Shown here piece by piece: positions 11,955-25,560 of a stretch of 64,000 bases of DNA; within the stretch, counting starts at the first letter, position 1; each line of letters opens with the position of its first letter. The stretch is taken from NCBI GenBank assembly GCA_013396655.1, contig WBMV01004259.1:186001-250000 (forward strand), written 5' to 3'. A program made the translations under genes and the position numbers. The notes below the pieces were generated by a model that saw nothing but the letters and a program-made list of their open reading frames with translations, was not told where the DNA came from and ran no database searches. The DNA is from Campylorhamphus procurvoides (taxonomy: Eukaryota; Chordata; Aves; Passeriformes; Dendrocolaptidae).

Positions 11955-12365
11955 GAGAAAAGGCTGAGAAGTTTGGATTTTTCAGCCTGAAGAAGAAAAG
12001 GCTCCATGGATAGTTTATTGTAGCCTTTCAATACGTAAAGGGTGCTGATAAGAAAGTTGGGGGTAGGCATTTTACAAGGGCATATTACAACAGAAGAGGA
12101 AATGTTTTTAAACTAAAAAAGGGTAGATTTTAACTATATATACAGAAGAAACCTTTTACAATGAGAGTGATGAAACTCTAGGACATTGCCCAGAGACGTG
12201 GTAGGTGTCCCATCCCCCAAAACATTCAAGAACAGGTTTGATGGAGGTCTAAGCAACCTGACTGAGTTGAAAATGTCCCTGCTCATTGCAGTGGGAGTTG
12301 AACAAAATATTTTTTAAAGTTACTTTTCAGCCCAAACTCCTCTATTACCATGATTTGATGATTAC
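11955..12365 (+). mobile_element. CR1 LINE 3' fragment
   Basis: From about 11958 the sequence follows the CR1 RT C-terminal and 3' UTR region. Landmarks are TTCAGCCTGAAGAAGAAAAG, GTAGCCTTTCAATACGTAAA, and the TTTTAAACTAAAAAAGGGTA segment near 12105. The GCCCAGAGACGTGGTAGGTG block lies near 12188, and CAACCTGACTGAGTTGAAAA near 12255. It ends in a decayed ATGATTTGATGATT tail near 12350-12365. It is strongly diverged with no open RT frame: a 5'-truncated, old copy. Confidence 0.82.
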
Positions 12366-12414
12366 TATGACTGACTAATAGAAATATTTGAAAATTCTCT
12401 ATGTTTGTTCCCCT

Positions 12415-12956
12415 TTATTGTGGTTTAACCCCAGCCAACAACTAAGTACCACACAGCTACTTGCTCTTTCCCCCTTCAGATGTCCAGACGGATGGTGAAG
12501 AAGAGTTGGAAATAGGTACAATCTATAGGTTTATATAAGAACAGTTTAAGAGCTGAAATGAAATATTAATTATTAATAATAATAAAAGCAACAACAATGA
12601 AAGGGAGAAAACAAAGAGAGAGGAATGAAACCCAAGAGAGACAAGTGAAACACAATGCAATGCCCAGCACCTTATAGCTAACTATCCCTGTGTTTTTATA
12701 GTGACCGTGATGTTCTATGGTATGGAATAACTCTTTGGACAGTTGACTCAGCTGTCCTAGCTATGCTCCCTTCCAGCTTCTTGTGCACCCCTTCACTGGC
12801 AGAGCATGGGAAAGTCAAAAACCTTTGATTTAGACTAAGCACTACATAGAAACAACCAAAACATAGATTATTTTTGACATTATTCTCATACTAAATCAAA
12901 ACCACAGCACTGTACCCACATACGAGGAAGAAAACTCTGTACCAGGCAAAATCACA
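12415..12956 (-). mobile_element. Solo LTR, ERVL-like family shared with 30.5 and 44.3 kb
   Basis: On the plus strand it starts with the complement of the LTR end (GTGGTTTAACCCCAGCCAAC at 12420) and runs through an A-rich ATTAATAATAATAA portion. The conserved ATGGTATGGAATAACTCTTT block (near 12716) and CTTCTTGTGCACCCCTTCAC (near 12777) follow, ending near the ACTCTGTACCAGGCAAAATC segment at 12934-12953. A CTATAAAA TATA box is present on the minus strand (plus 12694-12701). The variant middle differs from the copies at 30.5 and 44.3 kb, suggesting a sister subfamily. Boundaries are approximate. Confidence 0.75.
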
Positions 12957-13576
12957 TCCCTAACCCATATGTTTTTCTACTAGTGTCTGTATTCTGGAAA
13001 AGAAGACATTAATTTGAGAAAGAAGGGAGAGCACATCAAAACTGTACACCTCCTGATAAAGAAAACAGCTTTAAAGTTGCCATAAGATGTTTAACCTCTG
13101 TTGTGATTGAGGAAGGATATAATTGTCGGCCTTGGGGCCAAGAAGGGCATTCGCATTCCAGGGAAGCATGACATCTGAGAAATGAATATTAGAAAAAGAA
13201 GAAAGGAATAAGTATGAAAGCGCTTTCTTGAATAAATTTTTTATTATTGAAAGATTTTTGTATTATTTAGATGATTAGGGCTACTTGACTGTGAAAACTG
13301 AGCAGACAGTAAATTCTTTACTTCACAGCTATAATATCTTCTTTTTTCATAATCAAAATATATGAATCCTGAAAATATTAACTGTACAAGATGCTTCCAA
13401 GAATCTCGTACATATAACTCATTATCTTTATGAAAGAGGGCAAGTATTTATTTCATCATTTTTCACGGGTAAAAGCATTGATACCTAAGGGTTTCTTTGA
13501 TTTTTGATTTTTTAATTTTATAAATGTTAGAAATTATTGTAGATCTAATGTACTAGCAATATAACTTCAGTAGGTG
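12957..13576. other. Non-coding DNA between two LTRs
   Basis: AT-rich spacer of about 620 bp. I see no gene, tRNA or recognised repeat. Confidence 0.5.
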
Positions 13577-14030
13577 AATGTTTATACATACTAACCCCAT
13601 CCTATACCAACCCCTTAGAATTCCAGTAGCTGTTTAGTCTTTATTTCAAGCTAGAATTGCAGAGAAGCGCCATGAAGCCTGTACCACAAGATAAAGACAG
13701 GGACAGAAGGACCTCCAAATCTGAAGCTTTGAAAGGCCTCCAAGGACCTGACGTGCTGTGAAGAAGACAACAGCGATGAAGGAAGTGTCCCGAGACCCCA
13801 GACCCAATTCCTGATGGGGTGTGCCAGGGGTGGAACAGGGCAGGACTGGGGGAAATAACAGAATGGGATTGGATGGACACTATTATAAAATCTTGTAACT
13901 TAGTTCTAAAGGGGGAATTCCCGTGTAAATGTATTACTGGAGCCTGTTTGGCTCATTAAAGTTCCTGCTCACTTATCTCTTACTGAAGTTGCCTGAAGTC
14001 TTTTTTTCCTCACTCCTTAAGGCAACAGCA
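13577..14030 (+). mobile_element. Probable solo LTR, ERVK-like
   Basis: The segment is clearly GC-richer than its surroundings and has LTR architecture. A TATA box (TATTATAAAATC, near 13881-13892) is followed about 70 bp later by an ATTAAAG poly(A) signal (near 13957) and a pyrimidine-rich U5. The ends TG (13577) and CA (14030) are plausible but no target duplication was confirmed. The family name is from memory, so another LTR class is possible. Confidence 0.55.
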
Positions 14031-14394
14031 TACACTAAAGTTATATCATGTAGGTGTTGTGAGAGAAGTCTCAAGCACCCTGTACTGTTCCAGTATTGTA
14101 TATTGCAAATATTGGTTTTGAAGTATAAAATAAAATCCCTTGAATAAGCTTTTCAGGGTCTGGAAACGTTTTAAAATTTGCACTGCATACTGCTTTTAAA
14201 AATACGTTTCCTGAAATTTATGAGGAATATATTTTAAGCCCTCAGAAATCATCAGGAAAACAAAAATATTGTTAAGTGCAATATCCCTTGTCTAGTTTTT
14301 TTCTGTGATGTTATAGGGAGTTGTAGAGGTAAACAATAAAATTTAGCAGCGGCAGCATTATACAGAGTGCATATATCCTATGTGCATCTCAGTT

Positions 14395-14410
14395 GTTCTT
14401 TTAAAAGAAC
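14395..14410. repeat. 16-bp perfect palindrome
   Basis: GTTCTTTTAAAAGAAC is its own reverse complement. The flanks (CAGTT on the left, CATCTG on the right) extend the symmetry imperfectly. No known factor site is claimed. Confidence 0.9.
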
Positions 14411-16555
14411 CATCTGCAGATGAAATGTGCTGCTTCATTTTCTTATATGAGTGATTAGAAACTCAGTCAGTAGAAACTCAAAATATTTGACATATTGTAT
14501 GTCATTTATGTATTTGATGTCTTTTGAATCTTATGTAGAGAAAAATTAATTATTGTGAATCTAAAATTGTGTGTGTTTCTTTATTCTTTAAAAATATGTG
14601 TTGGTTGGTTGGGGTCATGGCACACAGACAAGAAGCTACATAAAGGAGTGTGAGTTAACAAAAAAAAACAAAACCTTAAGGCCTAGGTCTGAGTCCATCA
14701 CCTTGCACCTTGTTCTGTTGGACACATCACTAAGATCAAGTTGTGTTTAAAATACCTTGGAAATTTACAATAAAGCTATATTAATACTTTCACTAATGAA
14801 ACAACAAGTTATAATTAATTCCCTCCATCATTTCTCTCTGCTTCCTTTCTTCATGTTTCTGCTCACTGCTGCCTCCATTGTGGGGTGCAGTGCACAGGGG
14901 GACAACATTAAAAGCAAAATATTAAAATTCAGGATTTTTTTTTATCTCTGAAAAAGAAAAGAAGAAGCTGGTATTTTTAATTAATTATCATTAATATTTT
15001 AATAGAAATAAGTATGAAGATCCAGGTTATAATTTCACCTTGTGATACAGAGCAAAAGGGAAAGAAATGTCTAGAATAACTTTGTTATTAGATGAAAATT
15101 ATAACTGCTCTTCTTGTATCCACCTCAGTAAGGAGGAATAGGAACAGGAAATCACATCCACTTTAAGGATACAAAATCTGTTTGTTCTGTACTATCCTGA
15201 TGAAATCACACCCTAGTAATGTGCTGTACATCTGGAACATGTAAAGAGAAGGTATATTTTAACCATTAGAGGGTAAAACAGTTCCAGCAATAACCAGACA
15301 TCAGTGTAGAATTATATTCAGGTAAACTAACGGCTGAAAACAAAATATGAATAGACTTTAGTTATATCAGTTTGGCAAGAAGAAACTGCAGTCAGATAGT
15401 CCTATTGCTGTTAGTAAGATTCCGCCCTGTCACGAGTCATTGATGGATTGGAGCTTTTAGTTGTGGCAAGTGGAAAATGTGTTATGGATAATTCTCATTC
15501 TACTTTTTTTTTATTGCAAAGCTACATCACTGCTTGCACATAAAAATGTTCTCCTCTTAATCACTCTATTTGAAAGCCCTTGAAATATAATAGGGATGAC
15601 TCCTAGCTAGTAAGCTGGCTAGATGTTAATGCAAAGTGAGTCATTACAATTTAGGTATGACCTACTGCCTTACACATTCAAATAATTTGAAAGAGTGATA
15701 TAAGCATGGTATACAAATCATATTATGTCTCTAACAAGTATGAAATAGTGCACTCTATTTTCTCAATCATATTAAGGCAAAGCATGGTCTTGCAATCCAT
15801 CTCACTGACCTTTCTCTTCTTTTTGGATCAGGCACATGAATTCTTTTAGCTTGCAGAATTAAATGCGTAATCACACACACACCCACTTCACCTATTCAAG
15901 CATGAATATCAACCATTAAAAAAAAAAGAAATTATCTATTGAACTTCTTTAGATAAAAGTCATGAATTGATACAGTGACATCATACCTCTTACTTTCAGA
16001 AATGAGGTTGAATTCTGTGTTCAGTCATCAGAAAATATGTAACAATGCAGGACAATCATGTTGTCCTGTCCATAGGAGAACTGGAAAATGTATTGACTTG
16101 ATCAAATCCAGAGAATGTCTAAAAAATCACACTGTTGGCAGACTGGTGAAATATACACAGTGATATCAATATAAACCAGCAGGGTAAGAACAGTATAGGG
16201 ATTTTCAATCATATCTTGCTATATAAATTGCATTTCTTGCTGTGTAACACCATCTATATATCTCTTAATTAAAAAGAAAAAAAAAGGAAAATGAGACAAA
16301 ATATGCCTTCTCACTGAATTTTTTTTTAAAATAACAAGTTTTGCTTGACTTTTCATGTCACTCTTTATGTGATGGGAGTTAAAAACACAAGAAAACTTAC
16401 AGCAATATTGCTGACTACTTTAAAAGATTAATTCCTTTTTCAGTACTTTTTGTCCGAGCTTCTTATGACTTCCTTTTACTTACTTTCACACAGTTATCTA
16501 CTGATTATTAAAAGTTTCCCAAAATAATTGTTGAACACTCAATTAAAGGAATTAG

Positions 16556-16587
16556 TCAGTATATATATATATTAATATATATGCTGA
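16556..16587. repeat. (TA)n quasi-palindrome
   Basis: A TCAG...CTGA pair brackets an alternating TA run, making a near-perfect palindrome of about 32 bp. It is typical AT-microsatellite structure. Confidence 0.85.
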
Positions 16588-18121
16588 TAAGAACTTCTAT
16601 CCACAAAAAAATATGTGGACAAAAGTAAAAACCAAAGTTTAACTGGAATCTGAGCCTTTACTAATACCATGTTATATTTTTCATTACTTGTCTAATAATT
16701 AGAAAAAAAAAAGGTAAAAAAAAAAAGACTGTAGAATTTCTTTTAAAAACGTTTATATTTTATTTTATCATACAGGGACTATGATTGAAATAAGAATAAG
16801 TGTGACCAATTTACAAAATTTTAGCTTGCTCAGAAAGAGTTCATACCACTTTGATGTAACGAGCATATAAATATTCATAAAATCAATTATTTCTTAGTAT
16901 GTCTAGAAATTAGCTTTGTATCGATTATGCCTAGTTATCTGTTGTGTTTGTGACAACATGAAAATAGGCACAATCTTCTTTCACAGATTTACTGTCTAAA
17001 AAATAATTACTATTCATTATTTATTGATTGCAAATTTCCATAATCATTTCACTTCTTTCCTCTTTATGCTATCAGTGTCAGTTCTAAACCTAGAACAATC
17101 TACTTGATCAAATTTTAAAACTGGTTGTACATATAGGAGAAATTGTATTCCACAGAGTCCTTTAAATTCATGTGAGAATACAAGGTTTATATCCCTCAAA
17201 GTATTTAAGACCATTTTAGAACTCTACATTTAGAAGAATAATGGAATAATAACCAAGAGAAGATGTCCACAGTTTACACCATGATAACCAAAACAATGCA
17301 ATTCGTATGGTTAAATTTATTTTTCTGAACCTGCTGGACACAGGAGTTTGTGTATATCACTTTTTTCACAAATATCTGAGTCAGGTGCATGATGCAAGTG
17401 ATGCATATCAGTACCATTTATAAAGTTTCACAAAAATAATTGGCAAATTTTGATTGAAATAGAAGCAACTTTTTTAAAGGTCTCCCTCTCCCCTGCCACA
17501 GTTGCCCATCATAAAGAAATGGAATTTCACACATGAGAGAAGCAAATTTTTCAAAATGAGTGCTTGATTTAACTATTTGGAAGTAAAATTAATTTTAATT
17601 ATATTGTGTTTACTGTGAACTGCTTTAAACAGCACTGTCACCATAAGTACTGATTAGAAGTATGCACTGTCCTAAAAAGAGAACTTTCCTGTAGGATGAT
17701 TCTGAGCTTACAGTATCTTTGTGTCTTTTGGGTGCTAGTCACACTTTTCCAAGTTGTCAAAACTCATCAAATCTATAGCGCTGTCATTTATCAACACCAT
17801 ACTGTATTTGTGAACAGATTCACTGCCTTTGTTACTTTAATTCTGAACTCAGATTGCACAAACAAAAAGTAAGTGAACAGAAAAGCACTCAGAACTACAC
17901 AGTGAACAGATAAATTTTTTTATCTTCAAAATACTTTTGTGATCCTGTGGTTCTACCACATGTATTAAAAAAAAGGTCTGATTAAACTCAAAGAAAAAGA
18001 AGCACATGAATTAAAGCTGTTCACTGGAATTTGCTTTGACTAATCACCCTACAGTTCAGTAACAATGAGTAATTCCCACAGCAACCCCTACTGCCATATG
18101 TCACCAAAATCTACTCTCATA

Positions 18122-18200
18122 CCCTTAGGACAAAATCTTACCAGACTGGAAAACAGTGTTTAAAAATAACAGTTTTGTAATTCTAAATTTTGTCCTAGGG
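18122..18200. repeat. Inverted repeat with 50-nt loop
   Basis: TAGGACAAAAT (18126-18136) pairs exactly with ATTTTGTCCTA (18187-18197). Flanking CCC and GGG add three pairs after a single bulged T. The loop has no further strong pairing that I can see by eye, so a microRNA precursor is not supported. Confidence 0.7.
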
Positions 18201-19048
18201 ACAGCATGGAAAAAGAAATGACCTTGCAAGGGAAAAGAGATATTTTCATACTACATTTTTCATAGCATTCCCCATAGACTTTGGTTAGGAGAACAATCTT
18301 AATATAGAATCCTACATTTTTATATTACACCTCTTCGACTGATGATAAATTCTGACAGTCATGGCAAAAAGCACAACACTTACTGTAACGTGAAGGAACA
18401 TATGCTGAAATGTTAAATCTGTCCTAGCTATGGGCTAAACCGCAACATCCACATTAAGAAAAATTCCGCATTGGGAAAATAATGAAAAAAATGAACTTCA
18501 TGATAATGTGAAATGGCCATATTTATTCAAGGATGTCTGCATCCTTGGTAGGTAGTCATGATGTGGCAGATTGAGTAACCTATCAAGTCTTCTTGTCAGA
18601 GCTGTCATATTAAAAACAAATTTTGAGATTACAGTCTTGTATCATCATCATACATTTTGATTTGCAAGGGACTACAGAAGGTTGAAAGTCAAACCTTTAG
18701 CTCAAAGTAAGGTCAGCTCTGGTATCATGTCATGCAAGGGAGTCTCTGAGGAGTTTAAGACTAGAGTACTAGTTTGTACAGACCTGTGTGTTTTGCCATA
18801 CTCTCAAGATTAAGCCACAGAAAAGTAGCCAAGAGGCACCCACGTCTGCTTGATATCCTGCTGCCAAAACAAAACAAAGGGAGTCAGAGGCAGCCAGCAC
18901 AAAGCAAAGTAGCTCGGAACTAACATCAGTTGACAATATTCTAGTTTTCCTATTATTTGTATTACTGTAGTAGGAACATATGTAAATAAATTACTTTCCT
19001 CAGGCCTTTCAGTGATTTGAAGTGTGCTGAACACATTACACTTAATGT

Positions 19049-19096
19049 TATATATATATATACACACACATACATATGTATATGTGCACATACATG
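19049..19096 (+). repeat. (TA)n(CA)n microsatellite
   Basis: Alternating TA passes to CA/TACATA repeats. The ORFs at 18810-19187 and 19048-19305 on the minus strand read through it as Tyr/Ile/Val/Cys repeats. Confidence 0.9.
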
Positions 19097-19653
19097 AGTT
19101 TTCTTCCCATGTAACTCTTAAAATAACTGATTTCCATTCTGTGGTAACCCAATGACTGTTGGTGGCATCCAGGACAATTGAAAACATGATGTCTTAAACA
19201 AGCTGTTTTGAACGAGCTAAGGGAATTGGCTGATAAGAAGACGATCCAGTGGAGGTGGGGTAACAGTTTTTCAATGCCAGCTGCCCCTTTTTCATCATAA
19301 GACACACTGCACAGTCACAGGATGCAGTGTCAAATACCTACTGTATCCATAGAGACAATTATGGACCACCAACAACCCTGAAGAACCCCTCAACTCTTTT
19401 TGGGAAGTCTCCATCAGAAGACTACCATGGCCCATCATAGCATTACACATGAAGAACACCCTCCTTGGAGAGGAATCTAGGCATTCTCATGCCAACTTGA
19501 ATGTACTGACAAACTTTTTGTTTTGTGGGCCCCCACCCCTAACAGATCAAGACTGCAATGATTACTCCAACCACAGATATCAGAAGTACAACAATCAAGT
19601 CTTACACTAAATCCACAGGTGATTATGATTTTCCTGTCCACCATCAACCCTTA

Positions 19654-19674
19654 CCCTTTTCTTTTCTTTCTTTT

Positions 19675-19705
<31 letters not shown>

Positions 19706-19709
19706 CCTT
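19654..19709 (+). repeat. (TTTC)n pyrimidine microsatellite
   Basis: A pure pyrimidine run of 56 nt made mostly of TTTC units. It is the second polypyrimidine tract on the plus strand of this window. Confidence 0.95.
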
Positions 19710-22392
19710 ATACATTTTCTTTGCGATAATTTTATACTTTACAGAAAAGGACTAAAATAGCCACATACCTCCTTTATGCTGCAATTAAATTGTTTTAAAA
19801 TAATTCTGCCTCATATATATACCAGTCATTCAGCTTTGTTCCACTCTGATTCACTCCCAGATTTATTAACAGGAACCTCATTTATCCTGCCTCAGAGGTG
19901 GATAAGAACACACCCCTGTGTAACAAATCATATAATTCATGACCTATCCCTTCTGAAGACTCTGGTACTACATAATACACAACTATATGTATTCGTCACT
20001 TCGTCACTTCTCACTTCAGCAAGATAAATCTATATGAAAGAATAAAAGACAGATAGTACCAAACAGTAAAAAATAATACAATCCCACATGTGAAAGCCAT
20101 AGAGTGTGAGTTTAGTGGATCAAAGTGAAGACATGATAATCTATAGTATAAAATGTATGTATTGTTGATCTTACTGGACTGATATATTATTCAGTTGCCT
20201 AAGACCCACAAACTACAGTCACAGCTTACTGATTGCAACTTTTAAATTGACCCTTTTTCATCTGAAATTTGGGTCATTGGTTTAAGAAACTAGCTATTCC
20301 ATCTACTTTTTGCTCTCAGTGCAGGATACATATAAATATTAGACTTGTATTCTTTTAAATTTCTATTTAATTCCATTTCTTTCCTTGTCTACTTTACTGT
20401 AGCCCCTGAATACAAAGTGAAGAACTGAGACATACAACCTGTGTGCCCATACATCCTCAATTAAGACCTCTTAAACACTGCTCAGTCCTGCCTTAAAAAC
20501 TTATGCAATTTCACTGTGTGTATAATTTAGTTCCTCAAAGATACATAACAGTTTTGATATATAATGCATGCATGCTTGCCATGAGTCTGAAATAAAATAC
20601 TTTTTACTTAGGAAACAGAACAAACTCACAGTCATAAGGTAAGAAACCCTGAGTTATTTTGACTTCATCATTCTTATAGTCAAAATATGCTCCGTCCTGA
20701 GGTCATATTCCTCTGGCACATCCAGAATTCTGGCCTTGTTTACTAAAGTTTTCTAATCCTTCTTGAGGTTGATTTACAGCCAAACTGGTTTCAGTTTCTA
20801 TAAGTGTTGTGGCTTAACAGGTCTTACTTTCCATATGCATGTTCCATTTTACTTCTTCATTTCAAGTCAGTACATTTCCTATCAGTGCTTGGTTTTATAG
20901 CTTTCCAAATATAAGGTATATTCATCGGGAGCTGACAAACAAAATCATCCTTCTAGGACTGAGTCATTCTGCCTTTGTTTACCAACTCTATAAACATTTG
21001 GAATTGAGGAACAAATACTAGCTCTCAACAAAGTTGCTTAGCAAAAGAGCAGTTCTCTACACTTTGACATTTCCCAGAATATCATCAGAGTTCCAGTCAT
21101 TACTTACATGAGGGATCCCAGGTGAGGGCTCATATTATCATAAACATCAAAACAAATTCAGAGGTTGCATGTAGGCAGATACTACAAAATAAGCAGTCTG
21201 TCTCAATTGTTCAACTATCTGTAACAGGAATGATCACAGACATTTGGAAAACTCATACTTTTGATTTTTTCATCTCTTTCCCAAGTGAAAATGATAGTAT
21301 ACAGAGATGAATTTACAAGAGTTCTAATAGTTACCTAGAGAAAAAGGAAAAATAACACACTATATCATTGCAATGAAGAAAAATAGCAGAAAACACATCT
21401 GGAGAAGTGTCCAGAATTACAGAAAACCAAGAATAACAATAAAACCCTGAATTTCCTACTGTTGGGATGAACATTGTTGTTCAAATAAAGGACTCAGCTG
21501 AAGATAGTGTTGCTTCCAGTGGTTATTTTCAATGGACCATTTACAAAGATAAGAGCCTGAGAGTAAATAAACTGTAAATATTTTTCACAGGTAAGCGTAA
21601 AATCTGTAGCTGTGGCTGTGGACAAGGGGAAAAAAAAGATGACAGGAGCAGTTATTATTACAGTAACCTTAATCTCTGAAAGACTTCAATTCTATTAGGA
21701 ACTTTTGCCTTAAATAGGTGTCTCTCTTGTTTAAAAGAAAGGTGAAAACACTGTGCAATTTTATTCCTTACATTTAGGTATTTTTATGTCTTGTGGAAGA
21801 AGAAATTATGTTGTTAATAGAACAGTAGATACTTAGAAAGGTTAACTTTCCTAGACTTTGAATATGACTCAATAAATAATGGGTTTGGGGAGCTGCCACT
21901 GTAGTGCAAGATACCAGATTTGTAGCATTCTGAACATGTGATCAAGCTGGAAACCAGACCTGGGAAGATATCTAAACCATATATTCAGATTAAAAAAGGG
22001 TTCTTATGGTTCTACTAAATCTGGAGCAAATACCTGAAGTGAGCTCACTCTCTGTTAGATAAAACAATTTTTTTACAGTTTACCCAAAAGTATGAGATGC
22101 AAGGCAGATTCATATTTTTTACTTGACCAATCTGGCATCTGTTTAATAATCAGTGACAGAACCTAGCTCTATTTGAATTATTATGTTTCCTGTAAGACAA
22201 TTCAAAGTCAACTGGCTAAAGTGACATGCTTTACAGGGTGCTTACAAGCAGTTTTTTAGCCCGCAAATGCCTTCCAAGACAGCATCATTTAATATTCAGT
22301 GTAGTTTTACAGGATGGTAACATTGCCCTAGTATAAGTTGACAGTAAAAAGATCCTTTCATGATTACTTTTGAAATGTTATTTAAGAGGGGA

Positions 22393-22432
22393 ATGAAAAT
22401 ATACAACATGAAAATATACAACATGAAAATAG
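22393..22432 (+). repeat. 15-bp tandem repeat, about 2.5 copies
   Basis: ATGAAAATATACAAC is repeated exactly at 22393-22407 and 22408-22422, followed by a partial third copy. It explains the repeated FMLYI motif in the short minus-strand ORF there. Confidence 0.93.
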
Positions 22433-22643
22433 CTATTGTGTAATCTGTCACTAGGTACAGGAAAATAGAGAAAAGAAAAGAAAAAAAATGATAGGCTTTT
22501 AATTTTTTCATAGAAGGTGTTGGCTTTGTATTTGAATAATAAAAACAATACAGAATATGGATTATTTGCTATGATACTATGAAAATAATAAAATAAAACC
22601 ATGCATTCGGCAGTTCAATGTTTAAGAGTAAAGGCAAACTTGT

Positions 22644-22719
22644 CCAAACACACACACACACACACACAAAAACAAAAACAAAAACCAAAAAACCCAAACC
22701 AAAACAAACAAAAAAACCC
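22644..22719 (+). repeat. A/C-only strand tract: (CA)n then AAAAC/AACC-rich
   Basis: Seventy-six nucleotides with only A and C on the plus strand: a CA microsatellite followed by irregular AAAACA/AAACC units. Similar tracts recur at 58.1, 59.3 and 60.7 kb. Confidence 0.93.
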
Positions 22720-24399
22720 GCCAGAATGGTATTCTGCTGGTGCTTTCCGCAGAGGAGTCTTAAACAACAAAGGGGTTCAAAATGTGTCTGGATCACAGAT
22801 CATCCCAAAACTAACTTGTGTAAATCTACTGATTTTGTTAGCTTATATATATATATCAGCATGATTCTAACAGCTGAAACCAGGATTTCAAGTAGTGCTG
22901 ATGACTTAGATGAAAAGTTCTTAAATGCTGACATAATGACTAAAAGAATGCAAAATTTTATGAATCCTCCCTTTAGTCTTCATGAAGAATTGCCTAAAGT
23001 GTCATAAGCAAACCAATTTTTTTTTAAAAATTAGTAAAAATAAATTAGTAGGAAAAAACAGATATTGTCTGAAATATGTTATTATTTTTGTTTCAAATGC
23101 AATTGATGTCTATAGACACCTAAAATCCTAATATAGTAAAAAAGAATAAAATAATCTGTGTATAACAACAAACACTTGTCAGTCAGTATTTCCTCCTCAA
23201 CCTCTACAAGTATCTTTACAAGTATTCTGTTTTCTTTAACAGTATGGGAGTAAGATGAAATTAATTCCCATCAGAACACTCCTTTCAAAATATCTTTTGT
23301 TCTCAAGGTAGTGAGGTTACAGAAACTGCTAGTTGCTTTTATAAATGCCCTTTACAAAAATGGCCAAAACCTTCCATCACTGTTAATAGGTGTAAGAGAA
23401 ACTGCCTTGCAGAAAAGAGGCACTTCCTTAGTGATTTGGAGCTTCCCTGACATATCATAATTAAAAGAAAAATGAAAAATGAGTAAAAAATTCTGAGAAC
23501 TAAAAAACAGCTGATGTTAATAGTAACTGATGATAACCACCTAAAGCTGGCTATTCATTTCAAATCCCATGCATTATAATTTGTGTCCATTTGTTGTATT
23601 TATCATAATACCAAATCCATCTCTTCCTTTTAAAATAACTGTAATCTATTTTTTCTCAAGTTTATTATTTATAACAAGCTTTTTTATACAACGAGTTCAT
23701 TAAGCAGTATGATTAACAGGTATCACACTGTCATTTTACTATTTTCTAGGGTCTATGTTTCTAAAATAAAGTTGTAGGCATTATATTGGGAATATTTTAT
23801 AAGTAGTTAAATTTATCCTTCTTTTAAAATATTTAACTTGATGTAGGCAAAGACAGAGGCAATTGAAAGATGCAGTGTTTTGCATAGGTCAAGACCTATT
23901 TGTCTCTGTGGACACCTTTGTTACGGTCACTTGGACTGTTCAAACATCACTAGCTGGGTACAAAGAGATTTCATGCAGAATATGAATAACTTCTAAGTAT
24001 AACAAACATAAAAATCAACTACTATTTGTCAAAATACGAAGTTTAGCACTGGTGTGCTATTATAGCACCTGGAGAGCCTTCATCAGCCAGGCAGGTGTTG
24101 GTGTCACGACCCTCCCCTGAAGGCAAAAGTGACTGAGGTTCTTTATAATACATCCCTTGAAGTGGATTAGAGTGAAAGGACACTAAATGACCAGTGTTTT
24201 TACATACAGAAATATATATATCTGTATATATATGGCTCATTTATTCTAGAACAATTTGGTTACAATGGGAAGAAGGTATGTAGCCATTTTGGTTATTACC
24301 CATAGAAATGCAACAATATAAAAGTATAAAAATATCACTTAAGAAAATATATAAGGATAAGAAAGAAAGAGAAAGAAAAGATAAGAGTAGAAAGATAGT

Positions 24400-25560
24400 G
24401 GAAAGGTATCCCTGCCTGTGGATCCAGCAACAAAACTTGATTGTTGCAACTTCCATGTCTGATAGATGATGGGATGGTCACCATCTTGATCTGTTGGGAG
24501 TGGGGGAAGCCCACAAAATGTAGAGTCCAATGAGTTAATATATATTCAGGTTTATGTGGTAATGCCCAGATACTTCCCCTGGTATGGGGGAACTTCTACA
24601 CTGTCTATTGCAACACTGTGCATCATGTACAGTCCTCTTGATGGTTTATGACAACTTCTAAGGCATGACAGCTACCTCTCACACCAGCGTGGCTGAACCA
24701 ATTATGCCTCATCAGAAGCTGAAGAATACCTTCAGGCCTACATGTAAATGTCCCAGTACTTACCTGGGGAGGGGAAAGTTTTATGCCTGAGTCAGTTGTG
24801 TAAGGCAGGACATTGACATGATGAAAAGCATTATCCCACCTAACAGGATCTGCTTCTTATTGGCCTCTTCCCTTATCTAGTTCAAAACTCAGTTTGTTGC
24901 TAAACAAATGTTGGTTTGTCATGGTTATCCTCTAGCGATGGGTACTCACTCCCTCTGCACCTGAGCTGCTCTTATGAAGATCAGATGTTTCACCACTCCA
25001 CACTCAAAAAGTCTCTTTCTCTCCGTCTGTTGAGGGGTGCAAAACTGGCCTCAGCAAATCACCCTCTGCTTTTGTGGATGGCCGATTGTTTGAGTCATTA
25101 AGCATTAATGTTTCAGTCTCTCACAAAGGGTCAGTGGTCATGGCTTCTGGGAGCCATAATCAGGGATGTGGAACTCCGTCAACAACTCCACTCCATCAAC
25201 AGCAACAGGCCTGATGGCTCAACTCCAACGTGGCAGATCCTGACTGTCCTGGAGTCAACCACCCTCCAACAACACTCTCTGCCTTACTTTTTTAAAGATT
25301 ATATCTTTTAATGTCCAATTCTCTTGAATCCTTGATCTAATAATGATCACAGACCAGTAGTCCTCTCATACTGTAACGTTGACCTTTTTATCACTGTACA
25401 GACAGTCTCACAGCTCCATCTCAGCAGTCTGAGTCAAGGTTCCACAGCTGGAGTGTATCAAAGCTGGACCCATGTACAAAGGCAGATAAACCCTTTGGCA
25501 GAGAAATAACAGTAGGGGCCACACAAAGAGGGGTTACAGTGCCTGGTTATAGACATCACA
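24400..25560. other. GC-richer segment, possible decayed retroelement
   Basis: Base composition is higher in GC than the flanks and lacks long ORFs. It lies directly upstream of the LTR-like repeat at 25.56-26.40 kb. It may be part of the same endogenous retrovirus or another repeat, but I recognise no gag, pol or env block and cannot classify it. A GAAA-rich patch lies at 24359-24380 just before it. Confidence 0.35.

Larger units (their letters stand above)
14031..24400. other. AT-rich non-coding DNA with microsatellites, no gene recognised
   Basis: About 10.4 kb without any ORF I can assign. It contains microsatellites and inverted repeats listed separately. The stretch 19200-19560 is GC-richer and could be a decayed repeat, but I could not match it. 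ORFs such as 18810-19187 and 22618-23007 run through TA/CA or A/C repeats and have no domain signal. Confidence 0.55.

Noticed and set aside
18122..18200. Possible microRNA precursor
   Set aside because: Only a 14-bp basal stem around a largely unpaired 50-nt loop.
18810..19187. 125-codon minus-strand ORF
   Set aside because: Runs through a TA/CA microsatellite; no family match.
22618..23007. 129-codon ORF beginning with Thr-His and Lys-Thr repeats
   Set aside because: The first third is a CA and A/C tract; the rest has no domain signal.
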